From the NCBI RefSeq assembly GCF_040358985.1, contig NZ_CP132932.1:4340001-4404000 (forward strand): a DNA stretch of 64,000 nt, read 5' to 3'. Source of the DNA: Tunturibacter empetritectus (GTDB taxonomy: Bacteria; Acidobacteriota; Terriglobia; Terriglobales; Acidobacteriaceae). Made by a program: the position numbers and the translations under genes. A model generated the notes under the pieces. That model had not been told where the DNA came from and ran no database searches. It worked only from the letters and a program-made list of their open reading frames with translations. Positions 1 to 8,815 of this stretch are shown here, one piece after another (position 1 is the stretch's first letter; each line of letters starts with the position of its first letter).

Positions 1-1191
1 ATCTTCGGCGTCGCGAACCCATCGCCACTCAACTTCTCTCCCTTCACGCTCAACTTCGGCAGCGTCCAGATCGGCACCTCCGCCACCCTCCCCGTCCAGA
101 TCACCAACATCACCACTGCCCCCATCGCCATCCAGACCATCTCCGCCGTCGGCCCCTACACCGCCACCGGCGACTGCCCCACCGAAGGCAACACCCTCGC
201 CCCCTCCACCAGCTGCACCGAGCAGGTCACCTTCACCCCCACCACGCCAGCAACCATCGGCGGACTACTCTCCATCCGCTCCTCCGCCTCAACCCTGCCC
301 ATCGAATACCCCCTCACCGGGAAAGGCATCCAGTCCCGTCTCCAGGCCGTCCCCTCCACCCTCAGCTTCAGCAGCATCGCCCTCGGAGCCTCCGCCGCCC
401 AGACCATCACCCTCACCAACACCGGCACCGCCCCCATCACCAACCTCGCCCTCACCATCACCGGCGACTACGCCATCTCCATCCCCTGCGCCACCTCCAC
501 GCTCACCCCCGGCAACAGCTGCCAGATCACCGTCACCTTCGCCCCCACCACCCTCGGTTCACGCACCGGCACCATCACCTCCACCGACCCCAACACCGGC
601 CTCCAGAACCTCAACATCCCCCTCACCGGCACCGGAGTCTCGAGTGGAGCCTTCACCCTCACCGTCAACGGAGGCCCCTCCGCCACCCTCACCATCCCCA
701 GCGAGCACGCCGCCGACTACACCCTCCAGCTAACTCCTCAATCAGGCTTCGCCGGCACGGTCATCTTCAACTGCACCCCCGTCAACCCCGGCGCCTGGGC
801 CACCTGCTCGCTCCTCCCCTCCAGCATCACCCTCAACGGAGCCGCCCAAAACTCCATCGCCACCCTCAACACCGTAGCCGAGTACATCCCGCAAACCACA
901 GCAACAAACACCCGTAGCCGAACCCTCCTCTGCCTTCTCCCGCTCTCGGCCCTCTTGTTCTGGAGATCAAAAAACCGCACCCTGCAAAAACACCCCCTCC
1001 GCCTGCTCTTGTTCGCAATCATCCTCACTCTACCCACCCTTTGGATCTCCGGCTGCGGCCGAGGCGACACCGACCCCAACCTCCGCTTCACCCCACCCGG
1101 CACCTACCTATATCAAGTCACCGCCAGCTCCACCACCGGAGTCCAGCTCAGCCAGACCGTAACCCTCAACCTCATCGTCACCGCTCACTAG
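1..1191 (+). CDS. Choice-of-anchor D domain surface protein (5' end outside window)
   Basis: The reading frame is open from base 1 to a TAG at 1189-1191, so the start lies upstream. The translation is Thr/Ser/Pro-rich and has at least two Ig-like repeats of the choice-of-anchor D/ASPM-SPD2-Hydin type: each has 'LxFG/LSFSS..xGxxA..T.T.TN.GTAPI', a Cys pair, 'TFxPT' and 'PLTGxG', at about residues 10-110 and 115-215. A bacterial Ig-like segment follows. Near the C-terminus are two hydrophobic stretches (about residues 308-320 and 333-355) around a basic 'WRSKNR', then a short tail that resembles an Ig-domain end strand. Such proteins are exported adhesin-like or structural surface proteins in acidobacteria. 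The substrate or partner cannot be told. Confidence in the family is high, in the role low. Confidence 0.85.
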   Translation: MFGVANPSPLNFSPFTLNFGSVQIGTSATLPVQITNITTAPIAIQTISAVGPYTATGDCPTEGNTLAPSTSCTEQVTFTPTTPATIGGLLSIRSSASTLPIEYPLTGKGIQSRLQAVPSTLSFSSIALGASAAQTITLTNTGTAPITNLALTITGDYAISIPCATSTLTPGNSCQITVTFAPTTLGSRTGTITSTDPNTGLQNLNIPLTGTGVSSGAFTLTVNGGPSATLTIPSEHAADYTLQLTPQSGFAGTVIFNCTPVNPGAWATCSLLPSSITLNGAAQNSIATLNTVAEYIPQTTATNTRSRTLLCLLPLSALLFWRSKNRTLQKHPLRLLLFAIILTLPTLWISGCGRGDTDPNLRFTPPGTYLYQVTASSTTGVQLSQTVTLNLIVTAH

Positions 1192-1263
1192 CAGTCGCCC
1201 ATCTGACTCAGCAACCACCGACATCGCCCGAAATTCTCTCACCATCCCATCTCAGCCCATGCG

Positions 1264-1269
1264 TATAAT
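1264..1269 (+). promoter_or_regulatory. -10-like box TATAAT, putative leaderless promoter
   Basis: A perfect TATAAT ends 8 bases before the ATG of the M23 peptidase, and there is no Shine-Dalgarno sequence in the gap. A transcript begun at the usual distance would start at or next to the ATG. No -35 consensus is visible. The leaderless reading is inferred; the same layout recurs at five other genes in the window. Confidence 0.35.
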
Positions 1270-1277
1270 CGCGACCT

Positions 1278-2495
1278 ATGCGCGATAGACGACATCTCCT
1301 CACCCTCTGGGCCCTGGTTCTGTTCACCGTCCCGGCGGTGGCGAGCCCCGCGGCAAACCCCACAGCAAAATCCGATCAGTTCACGCCCCTCATCGCCTCA
1401 GCCCACACCCCCAACGCCCGGCCCTTCCTCGGAACCGACAACCGCATCCACATCGTCTACGAGCTTCTCCTCACCAACACCAACGCCACCCCGGCAACCC
1501 TCCAAACCATCGACGTCGTCGACGCCTCCTCGCCTTCGACCGTCCTCGCCGGCTACTCCGGCAAGCAGCTCCTCACTCACCTGCGAAGCACAAACGGCGC
1601 ACCCGTCACCGACACCACCATCGAGTTCAACGGCTCGCGTCTCTTCCTCCTCGACATCGCCCTCGATCAGTCCGCATCTCTCCCCGCACACCTGGCCCAC
1701 CACCTCGAGCTGCTGGGCGGGGCCACACCAGCGCGCGAACCCGCCACACCAACCCATCTCAGCTACACCGCCGCACCCATCACCCTTCTGCACAAACTCC
1801 CCACCATCGGTCCGCCCCTCCGCGGCAAAGGCTGGGTCGTCCTCAACGGATGCTGCGGCCTCACCGGCGCCCACCGCTCTACCGGCCTCGCCATCAACGG
1901 AGACATCTTCTACGCCCAACGCTTCGCCATCGACTGGATGCTCCTCGACAAAGAGGGCCGCCTCATCCACGGAGACGCCGCCAACGTTCGCAACTACACC
2001 GCATACGACGCTGACGTCATCGCAGTCGCAGACGCCACCGTCGTCAGCACACGCAACGACCTCACCGACCAGGTCCCCGGAGTCATGCCCGACCCAAAGA
2101 CCATCAACCTTGAAAACGTAGACGGAAACCACGTCGTCCTCAATCTCGGCGACGGAGTCTTCGCCTTTTACGCGCACCTGCAAAAAGGGTCTGTCCTGGT
2201 CTCGCCAGGCGACCACGTCAAACGCGGCCAGCTCCTCGGCAAGCTCGGAAACACCGGCAACACCTCAGGGCCGCACCTGCACTTTCACCTCATGGAAGGA
2301 GCCTCGGAGTTAGGCTCGAACGGCATCCCCTACGCGATTGATCACTTCGACTTCGCCGGCCAGATCTCCGCGCAACAGTTTCAAGACGCCAAGGATCTCG
2401 AAGGCGTCTGGAACAAAGGCCTCTTGCCCACACCCTCGCCACGCCACGATCAGTTCCCGCTCGACCTCGACATCATCGACTTCCCAACCCGGTAG
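1278..2495 (+). CDS. M23 family metallopeptidase (LytM/peptidoglycan endopeptidase-like), secreted
   Basis: The 405-residue product begins with a signal peptide (basic MRDRRH, then a hydrophobic stretch ending near AVASPAA). The C-terminal third is a LytM fold: 'QRFAIDW' supplies the first His/Asp region, 'GVFAFYAHLQKG' and 'GDHVKRGQLLGKLGNTG' are typical M23 sequence, and 'GPHLHFHL' is the HxH zinc ligand motif (about residues 332-339). The N-terminal 180 residues look like a beta-sandwich accessory domain. It is likely periplasmic or extracellular and cuts or binds peptidoglycan peptides. ATG at 1278 was chosen because it starts the signal peptide and follows a -10-like box. Its 3' end overlaps the convergent neighbour by 46 bases. 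Confidence 0.85.
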   Translation: MRDRRHLLTLWALVLFTVPAVASPAANPTAKSDQFTPLIASAHTPNARPFLGTDNRIHIVYELLLTNTNATPATLQTIDVVDASSPSTVLAGYSGKQLLTHLRSTNGAPVTDTTIEFNGSRLFLLDIALDQSASLPAHLAHHLELLGGATPAREPATPTHLSYTAAPITLLHKLPTIGPPLRGKGWVVLNGCCGLTGAHRSTGLAINGDIFYAQRFAIDWMLLDKEGRLIHGDAANVRNYTAYDADVIAVADATVVSTRNDLTDQVPGVMPDPKTINLENVDGNHVVLNLGDGVFAFYAHLQKGSVLVSPGDHVKRGQLLGKLGNTGNTSGPHLHFHLMEGASELGSNGIPYAIDHFDFAGQISAQQFQDAKDLEGVWNKGLLPTPSPRHDQFPLDLDIIDFPTR

Positions 2496-3379
2496 AAGCC
2501 AAAGTCTCGTCTTGCTCCCGCCACCAGCAACACCGCTCCGGCAAACAGCAGAGTATCCCAGACGTAGTTCGCCCCCTCCAGCACCGCCGGAGCCCCCGAC
2601 GCCATCAGCAGAATAGGCAGATAAAGAAACAGCGTCAGCAGAGTCATCACCAAACCCACCGCCGTCGCCCCGTCGCGGCAATATCTCCTCGTCAACATCG
2701 CCACTCCGCCCCCAAGATAAACCAGCCCCGTCAACAGCGCCCAAACATGAGGCCCCGGCACCCACGGCGGCGTCAGTTTACCCAACGGAACCCCCGGCGC
2801 AAACTGCGGATACAGGATCAGCTCTACGCCGTACACCATCAGCACAACAGCAAAGATCACCCGCCCAATCCCCACCGCTAAACTCTCTCCGCCATCCCGC
2901 GACCCACCCCACAAAGATCCCGCAAGCGCCAGCGCTCCTGCACCAAAGCTAAGATCCCGCAACGCCACATTCCAGATGATTCTGTCGTGCACCTGCGCCA
3001 TCGCATTCGGCACATGGATCATCATCACAAACAGAAGAAACATGATCGCAAGCAGCGTCGCGGTCAATCGAACGCGTATTCCAAGCGCCAGACTAAAAGC
3101 CGCAGCGATCAACGCAATGCCAACGAAGTACACCCAGAACAAACGCGCCGGCATCCACACAGGAACAACCCCAAGTATCACCTTACCGAGCGCCAGATGC
3201 TCCACGCCAAAGGCCGCCAGCGGCGCAGCAAACAACACCCTTCCGACGGCAACAAGTTTGTCCAGCCCCGCCGCCCTCTGCAACTCTCTTCGCGCGGCGA
3301 CAAATCCAATAACAAGAACAATCACTCCAGCAGCACAGATCCACACATTAGAACTCGGCGTCACACCCACCTCTTCCAT
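2450..3379 (-). CDS. Polytopic membrane protein with internal duplication, DoxX-like
   Basis: About 309 residues with roughly nine hydrophobic segments. The two halves resemble each other: 'VGRVLFAAPLAAFGVEHLAL...VPVWMPARLFWVYFVG' and 'IGRVIFAVVLMVYGVELILY...PWVPGPHVWALLTG', each followed by two more membrane spans. This two-module layout resembles DoxX/DoxD-type quinone-associated membrane proteins, but the match is by pattern only. The ATG at 3379 (MEEVGV) was preferred to upstream in-frame starts because the first transmembrane helix begins soon after it. The gene converges on the M23 peptidase and overlaps its last 46 bases. Function unknown. Confidence 0.7.
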   Translation of the reverse strand: MEEVGVTPSSNVWICAAGVIVLVIGFVAARRELQRAAGLDKLVAVGRVLFAAPLAAFGVEHLALGKVILGVVPVWMPARLFWVYFVGIALIAAAFSLALGIRVRLTATLLAIMFLLFVMMIHVPNAMAQVHDRIIWNVALRDLSFGAGALALAGSLWGGSRDGGESLAVGIGRVIFAVVLMVYGVELILYPQFAPGVPLGKLTPPWVPGPHVWALLTGLVYLGGGVAMLTRRYCRDGATAVGLVMTLLTLFLYLPILLMASGAPAVLEGANYVWDTLLFAGAVLLVAGARRDFGFYRVGKSMMSRSSGN

Positions 3380-3758
3380 TGCGCCCAACCACCACGCCCT
3401 ACCGCATCTTAGAGCGGCGATGTGCGCTGAACCAGTTCCACTTCTATGATCTTCGGTATAGCCACTCCACACGTAGCTGGACACAGAAAGCCTGTCACAA
3501 CCAAAGAATCATGTAGACCGTGCCTCATGTCACTCTCCTTCAGACAGCGCCACCCCAACGCTCTAATTCGTAGGCACGCTGCTCAGAAGCGGTGTCCAGC
3601 CAAGCCAAAACATGACCCCCAATCTTACCGTCACGCCCACGAACCAGCAGGCAAGCCCTATCGTTTCATTGCACTATGTCTGCCAGAGCACATAAGAGTA
3701 TACTGTAGGTTTGATGTCGCGAGCTTCCTGGTCTTCGCGCAATCTTGGGAGGAAAACG

Positions 3759-4589
3759 ATGGCAGCCGCGAAGCTTTTATTAGTCGACGACGACGAGACA
3801 ATACTCCTTACCCTCGACATCATTCTAAGAAAACATGGCTTTGACGTTACGGTTGCTTCAACCGTAACCGAAGCTCTCAAGCGCATCAGCTCCGAGGTCT
3901 TCGACGTCCTTCTCAGCGATCTCCACATGCCCGGTCCAGGAGACGGCCTCACCGTCGTCAGCGCCATGCGGCACGCCAACCCAAAAGCCGTCACCATACT
4001 GCTGAGTTCGTTTCCCCAAATGGACGCCGCGGCTCAGGCGATCATGCTCCAGACCGACGAAATTCTCGTTAAGCCAATGGACGTAAACATGCTGGTGGAT
4101 GCCATCAAACAACGGCTCGCCGCCGGCCCCACTCGTGTCCGCATAGTCGAGAGCGTCGCCACCATTCTTGAACGCTCCACCGAAAGCACCATCAGCGACT
4201 GGTACGAACTCGTCGAAAAGGAAGAGTCGTTGATGGCAATTCCAATGACATTCCAACTGCGCTCCGGCCATCTACCTCAGGTCTTCTTGGATCTCGTCCT
4301 GCGTCTCCGTTCCTCAAAGATTCTTGGCACCAAAGAAATCTTCTCGGCGGCAGCCGAATTGCACGGCACCACACGCCGCAAACAGGGCTACACCGCTGCC
4401 ATGATGGTCGAGGAGTCGCGCATGCTCCAGGTCAGCGTCTTCAACACCCTGCAGAAAAACCTTGCGAACATTGACTTCAGCGTTGTACTGATCGGAGTTA
4501 TGACCATCGCCGACGAGATCGATTCACAACTCGCTCAGGCAATGAAGAGCTATCTCGCAGAGTCCGTCGTCGACGCTCTTCCGGCATAA
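3759..4589 (+). CDS. Response regulator: REC domain plus RsbRD-N-like helical domain
   Basis: The 276-residue protein starts at ATG 3759, preceded by GGGAGGAAAACG, a strong ribosome binding site; in-frame TTG 3711 and ATG 3714 lack one. Residues 5-120 form a receiver domain: acidic pocket 'VDDDE', phosphoacceptor Asp in 'LLSDLHMPGPGD', conserved Ser in 'LLSSFP' and Lys in 'LVKPMD'. Residues about 130-270 are helical and carry 'ILERSTESTISDWYELVEKEE...HLPQVFLDLVLRLRS', resembling the N-terminal domain of RsbRD-type sensor/stressosome proteins. There is no DNA-binding output, so it probably acts by protein contact. No cognate kinase is adjacent; the kinase-like GAF protein at 7.6-8.5 kb is the nearest sensor. 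Confidence 0.85.
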   Translation: MAAAKLLLVDDDETILLTLDIILRKHGFDVTVASTVTEALKRISSEVFDVLLSDLHMPGPGDGLTVVSAMRHANPKAVTILLSSFPQMDAAAQAIMLQTDEILVKPMDVNMLVDAIKQRLAAGPTRVRIVESVATILERSTESTISDWYELVEKEESLMAIPMTFQLRSGHLPQVFLDLVLRLRSSKILGTKEIFSAAAELHGTTRRKQGYTAAMMVEESRMLQVSVFNTLQKNLANIDFSVVLIGVMTIADEIDSQLAQAMKSYLAESVVDALPA

Positions 4590-4710
4590 AGATGAGCTTC
4601 CTGCATAAAGAACTCAGTCCACCCGCCAGACCATCACCCTCAAACGAATCGTCATCGCCCATGAGACCGTTGCCGCCGCTGCATCGGAGTGCTCGACTCG
4701 TCCCCATCCA

Positions 4711-6471
4711 TCATCTCAGCCGATCCTGCAGCAGATGCTCCGAGACACGGATTGCGTTCGCAATGATCGTCAGCGAGGGATTCACCGCACTAGCCGACAC
4801 AAAGCACGACGCATCAACCACGTAAAGATTGTCCAGATCATGGGCCTTGCAATGCACATCCAGAACACTTGTGCTGGGATCTTCTCCCATGCGGCATGTG
4901 CCGTTCTGATGCCCCACGCCCTCCAGCGGGATACGTTTCTTGAAGTAAGCGTGCAGCGGAACCTGGGCCGTAGCATGGCCTGCTTCCTTTAAAATATCGA
5001 CCCAGCGTTCCTTCAAACGATCGAAGGACTTCACATTGTTCGGCGTATAAGCGAGTTGAATCCGATGCGGTGCGTTCTTGGTCACCGGTTCAGATTGATT
5101 GGTCCGCCCCGTATCGCCGAACGGATGCGCCCCAACCACACCGGGTTGAACGTCTTCGACCGACAGCGGGGTCGTGTTATGCAACGTGACCCGATTTTCG
5201 GGGTCGGGCAGGTCCTCCGTCGTCAACCACCACGGCACCGCATGATGTTTCATTGTCTCCAGCACAAACCCCGGAGTCAGGGGCGGCGCGTCACCCTTCA
5301 TCATCTCGTGGTGGAAGCTGCCCACCGGTTGAACCTGCCCAAGGGGAAAGGGATACGCCGGATCACTATCTTTCAGGTAAAAGTCGTTCGTGCCCCAGGT
5401 CTTGGTGTAGGCATCCTCATTGCGCTGGGTCGATAAAGCCAGCAGTGCGTCCGCCTGGTGATACATGAAGTTGCGCCCCACCTGATCTGACAGATTGCCA
5501 ACTCCATTCGGGTGCTTCTCGTTCGCAGAGGCAAGCAGCACCACCGCGGAGTTGATCGCGCCTGCACAAAGGGCAAAGATGCCCGCCGTGTAAGTCGCCG
5601 TCCGATCCGATCGCGAAGGAGACAGCGCGTCGCTCTTATTCTGCTCCGAAGCGTTGTCATAAGCGCCTCCAGGGCCCGAATGAATCACCTCGACCGCAGT
5701 GACGGCCGTACCCGTTGCGTTCGTCAGCAGGCGAGTAACGCGCGTGTTGGTCATCAAGGTCACATTCGAGAGGTGCATGATCTCTCGAATGCAGTTAATG
5801 TCAGCGTCCGACTTTGCATGAACCAGGCACGGATAGCCGTCGCAGGTGTCGCAACGCACACACTTCGAGGCCACCGGATCGGCCTCATTCCGTTTAAGCC
5901 CTAACGGTATCGGAAAAGTATGAACTCCAAGCCTGCGAACGTCATCCTCGATCGTCTGCATTCGGGGTTCATTCGACAAGGCAGGATAGGGGTACGGCTT
6001 CGAATGAAAAGGCTCCGTAGGATCAAACGAAGACCCGAATCCACCTGGGATGGACGGCGCAGACCCAAGATCGCCGTGAACATGAAAGAGCTCTTCAGCA
6101 CGCGTGTAGTACGGCTCAAGATCCGCGTAGCTGATAGGCCACGCCGGTGAGATTCCGCCTTGGTGGCGAATCACATCGAAGTCCTCGGCCCGCATCCGGA
6201 ACATCGCTGCCCCGTACACCTTCGTCTGGCCTCCAACGTAATACGCCTGCTGTGGGTGCAGATCCTGGCCTTCTTTGTTCTGCCACACCTCTTTGGTGTG
6301 ATACCGATTGTCGAGGAAGACAGCGGAGGTGTCCCAGTTCAACTTTTCCTGGGGCAGGAACGGCCCGCGCTCCAGAATGAGAATATTCTTGCCGGCCAGC
6401 GCAAGATGCATGGCAAGCGTACCGCCGCCCGCTCCGGTACCAATCACGATCGCGTCATATTGAGAAGACAT
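4711..6471 (-). CDS. GMC family FAD-dependent oxidoreductase
   Basis: About 586 residues. The N-terminus holds the Rossmann dinucleotide motif 'AIVIGTGAGGGTLAMHLALAGKNILILERG' in pieces (GxGxxG, with acidic strand end). The C-terminus has the GMC_oxred_C signature: 'VGHQNGTCRMGEDP' with the catalytic His, and 'LYVVDASCFVSASAVNPSLTIIANAIR' in parts with the conserved Asn. A Cys-rich segment 'CVRCDTCDGYPC' lies mid-protein (about residues 210-222). Members oxidise alcohols or sugars with FAD; the substrate is not predictable. No separate gluconate-dehydrogenase-like gamma or cytochrome subunit is adjacent and no signal peptide is seen. ATG 6471 is chosen over GTG 6486 because the FAD motif begins seven residues later. 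Confidence 0.9.
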   Translation of the reverse strand: MSSQYDAIVIGTGAGGGTLAMHLALAGKNILILERGPFLPQEKLNWDTSAVFLDNRYHTKEVWQNKEGQDLHPQQAYYVGGQTKVYGAAMFRMRAEDFDVIRHQGGISPAWPISYADLEPYYTRAEELFHVHGDLGSAPSIPGGFGSSFDPTEPFHSKPYPYPALSNEPRMQTIEDDVRRLGVHTFPIPLGLKRNEADPVASKCVRCDTCDGYPCLVHAKSDADINCIREIMHLSNVTLMTNTRVTRLLTNATGTAVTAVEVIHSGPGGAYDNASEQNKSDALSPSRSDRTATYTAGIFALCAGAINSAVVLLASANEKHPNGVGNLSDQVGRNFMYHQADALLALSTQRNEDAYTKTWGTNDFYLKDSDPAYPFPLGQVQPVGSFHHEMMKGDAPPLTPGFVLETMKHHAVPWWLTTEDLPDPENRVTLHNTTPLSVEDVQPGVVGAHPFGDTGRTNQSEPVTKNAPHRIQLAYTPNNVKSFDRLKERWVDILKEAGHATAQVPLHAYFKKRIPLEGVGHQNGTCRMGEDPSTSVLDVHCKAHDLDNLYVVDASCFVSASAVNPSLTIIANAIRVSEHLLQDRLR

Positions 6472-6634
6472 GCTTCTAGGATGCACGAAGAATCCATCGT
6501 TCCTCGCCTCTCACAAAAAATTCAAGGAAGCTACACAGGGCGCAAAGGACCACCTCTCTCCTCCGCAACAAAAATAGTCATTCGCAGAAAGCATGTCGCT
6601 GCATGTTCTTTTGTCCCCCTAAACAAAAATCGTC

Positions 6635-6706
6635 ATTTCGACCGAAGCCGTGCAGTCTCATCGCACGGCGCAGTGGAGAAACCCCCGCATTTCGTCTTTT
6701 GCTTAT
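6635..6706 (+). repeat. Dispersed 'GTCAT-TTC-GA' type repeat with hairpin
   Basis: The intergenic sequence from ATCGTCATTTCGACC to CCCCCGCATTTCG contains an inverted repeat (CCGTGC .. GCACGG) followed by AGTGGAGAAACCCCCGCATTT. The same arrangement (ATCGTCATCTTGGCC ... GCGGAGTGGAAAGACCCCCGCATTTTG) appears inside recQ at 15.8 kb, and shorter relatives lie after uvrA and near 29.5 kb. It is an interspersed repeat family; the function is unknown. Confidence 0.55.
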
Positions 6707-6755
6707 CCCCACGCCCGCCGATAGCCAACCCCACGAAACAAATAGAGAAAATGCC

Positions 6756-7508
6756 CTACTGCCCATAAAGCCGATAGCGAATCCAGTACGTCCCGTTACT
6801 CCAATCGATTCGGTTCCCATCCCGGCTGATCGTCCCCGCGATACTGTTCCCCTGCCAGTTCGTCGTCACACTCCACTTGCCGTTGAACGATCCAGTCGCT
6901 CTGTCGCCATTCTCATTCTGTAGCGTCAGGTTTCCTCGACGCTGCTGAATCGAGCAGGACAGCGACCTGTTTCCATTCGGATACCATCTCCCATTCAGAT
7001 TCGGAGCACGACGGCCGCCACCACCACCGCCGTTATAGCACCGCGTCCAGAAGGTCCCATTCGACCAATCGATCCGTCCGCCACTCAGCGTCCCCGTCAC
7101 AAACTGCCACTCCGGCGCGACTATCTGATTATCTCCCTGCAGATTCCCAATCGAGGTACTTCCACTCTCATTCGTCAGGTTCAGCATCGGCCCACTGGCG
7201 CTGATCGATGCCTGTTTCGAAGGATCTCCCTGCGCGCACCACGCCCCCAGAAACCCACCCGGCCACTGCTGGTTATTCCTTCGCTCCTGGTCCTGCTGTT
7301 GCTGCCTCTGTTGCGACGCATCCGGCGGAGGCCCCTGCGGATTTTGCGAGTCCGACGGCATCGTCGGCATGCTCGGCATAGGCGGTCCCTGCGGAATCTG
7401 AGGCACCTGCGGTGGCGCGGGCATAAGCTGAGCCATCCCTGCCACCGTAAAGACAAGGCCACTCAACAATACACACAACGCTGCTCTGTTAAAGCGAACG
7501 AGACTCAT
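6756..7508 (-). CDS. Secreted protein with two tryptophan-rich repeats, unknown function
   Basis: About 250 residues. It has an N-terminal signal peptide (cleavage near AGMAQ), then a Pro/Gln-rich linker (about residues 30-80, with 'PPMPSMPTMPSDSQ'), then two related beta-rich repeats. Each repeat ends in nearly the same motif, 'GRIDWSNGTFWTRC' and 'NRIDWSNGTYWIRY', preceded by a 'GNLTL/LNLTN' strand; a Gly run separates them. The repeat ends resemble small beta-barrel or lectin-like domains, but no family is recognised. The low-complexity linker suggests an exported or surface-tethered protein. ATG 7508 (second of two adjacent ATGs) was taken as start. Confidence 0.7.
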   Translation of the reverse strand: MSLVRFNRAALCVLLSGLVFTVAGMAQLMPAPPQVPQIPQGPPMPSMPTMPSDSQNPQGPPPDASQQRQQQQDQERRNNQQWPGGFLGAWCAQGDPSKQASISASGPMLNLTNESGSTSIGNLQGDNQIVAPEWQFVTGTLSGGRIDWSNGTFWTRCYNGGGGGGRRAPNLNGRWYPNGNRSLSCSIQQRRGNLTLQNENGDRATGSFNGKWSVTTNWQGNSIAGTISRDGNRIDWSNGTYWIRYRLYGQ

Positions 7509-7636
7509 CACGGCTCTCTTCCTTGCATGAAGGCGAAGCTACTATCCTCCCGAATCGCACGTCGGCAAATTAGAACATATGAAATCATTCGCCGCCATCA
7601 TTTTGGGTGACAGTTCAGAGCTTCCGCGAAGCAAAC

Positions 7637-8452
7637 TCACTTGGGACGATTAGCCGCTCTCGGCAGCGACAGCAACCTCGCCGCCAACACAGACAGCCGC
7701 TGTATCGGCTCTGCCAGCTCCTCCGCCAGTGTCTTCGCATCCTTGGGGTCTTCGCCTGCACCCGCCAGATACACAATATTCGTAATGCTCTGCAACGGAT
7801 TGTTGATCCGGTGAGCCAGTTCATTGGCCATTCCCGCAGCCGCAGCATGGACCGCCTGCTCCATCAAGAGCTTCTGCTGCCGTTGCTGTCTCACCCCCAT
7901 CGCAGCGAAGTCAGCCAGCATCTGCATCATGCGAAGATCGCCTCCATCGAACGCCTCATCCCGTCCATGCGCCATGATCCAGATCGTGCCTCGCGTCTCC
8001 CCCGACACCCACGGCAACAAAAGGCCGTCGGTCACCGTAGGCGCTTCGATCCCCATCAGATCGAAGAACCGCTGTGTCACGCGAAACAGCTGCGGCCGTC
8101 CCCGCTCAAGACACATCCCGCAGGCGCTGGGACTCCGTGGCAACGTCGCATTTAAGAAGCCTGCATACTCCCCCGCCGTCGCAACCCACTCGTAGAACTC
8201 CGCATCGTTCTTGTTCTCCCGCTCAATGCTGATCCCCGAGCTGTCGGCGCCGCACAACTCCACCGCCGCATTCACCAGCTCCTGCAGAATCGTGTCCGGG
8301 TTCTCTACAAAAGCATGTCCCAGCCGGCTCATGCCCTCCATCTGCATCGCAACATTGCGCTCATGCAACAGTCTTCTCGCGAACGAAGCGTCCTCGAAGA
8401 GGTCGACTACCTCCAAACCGGTGTCCACTGCCATCGAAGTAAGCGCGCTCAT
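7637..8452 (-). CDS. GAF-domain sensor with histidine-kinase H-box but no ATPase domain
   Basis: The 271-residue protein starts at ATG 8452, preceded by AAGGAAGG; the longer in-frame extension to 8605 lacks an SD. Residues about 45-200 form a GAF-like domain ('DTILQELVNAAVELCGADSSGISIER ...', given here in part, with a 'CGMCLERGRPQLF' pair of Cys). Residues about 215-265 match a HisKA dimerisation helix with phosphoacceptor-type His in 'NELAHRINNPLQSITN'. The protein stops right after the second helix, so the HATPase_c domain is missing, and only about 130 bases separate it from the next gene. It may be a phosphotransfer or scaffold protein, or the remnant of a kinase. Confidence 0.8.
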   Translation of the reverse strand: MSALTSMAVDTGLEVVDLFEDASFARRLLHERNVAMQMEGMSRLGHAFVENPDTILQELVNAAVELCGADSSGISIERENKNDAEFYEWVATAGEYAGFLNATLPRSPSACGMCLERGRPQLFRVTQRFFDLMGIEAPTVTDGLLLPWVSGETRGTIWIMAHGRDEAFDGGDLRMMQMLADFAAMGVRQQRQQKLLMEQAVHAAAAGMANELAHRINNPLQSITNIVYLAGAGEDPKDAKTLAEELAEPIQRLSVLAARLLSLPRAANRPK

Positions 8453-8589
8453 CTCAAAACCTTCCTTGAATCTGGCTAAACGATACTGACCCATCTGCTT
8501 GCGTGCCAAGTCGTCTGACCGTAGCCACATCGTGCTTCTCAAACCTGAAGCATCAATCATACTGTTCGGGGAGGTAATGCAGATACTAC

Positions 8590-8770
8590 TCCACAACCCA
8601 CCCAAAAAACCTCAAAAAAACTGTCTCAACATGGCGCATTTTTCAGAGCCAAAAAACACGCGGCGAAATCACCACATCAGCCACGCATCTCACCACAACT
8701 ACACCACCCAAACACCACCTCCAAAACACACTTTTTCCCAAAACACCCCTCAAAAACGCCCATAAAGGCG
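8590..8770 (-). repeat. G/T-rich dispersed element, copy 1 (3' of ribBA)
   Basis: This fills much of the 363-base gap between the ribBA stop and the GAF-sensor start. Read on the minus strand it is G/T-rich with many TGGTGT steps, and it runs GGCGTTTTTG, then AAAAAGTG, then GGTGGTGT, TGCGTGG, GTGGTG and a T-run region before AAAATGCGCCATGT. The same blocks occur in the same order at 45.6-45.75 kb on the plus strand. Both copies follow a gene's 3' end in the direction of transcription. No protein in any frame looks real. Function unknown; a 3'-UTR or mobile non-coding element is possible. Confidence 0.55.
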
Positions 8771-8815
8771 AAGTTCTCCCCCAGCCCACCACGCCAGATT
8801 TTTTCCTGAAAAGAT

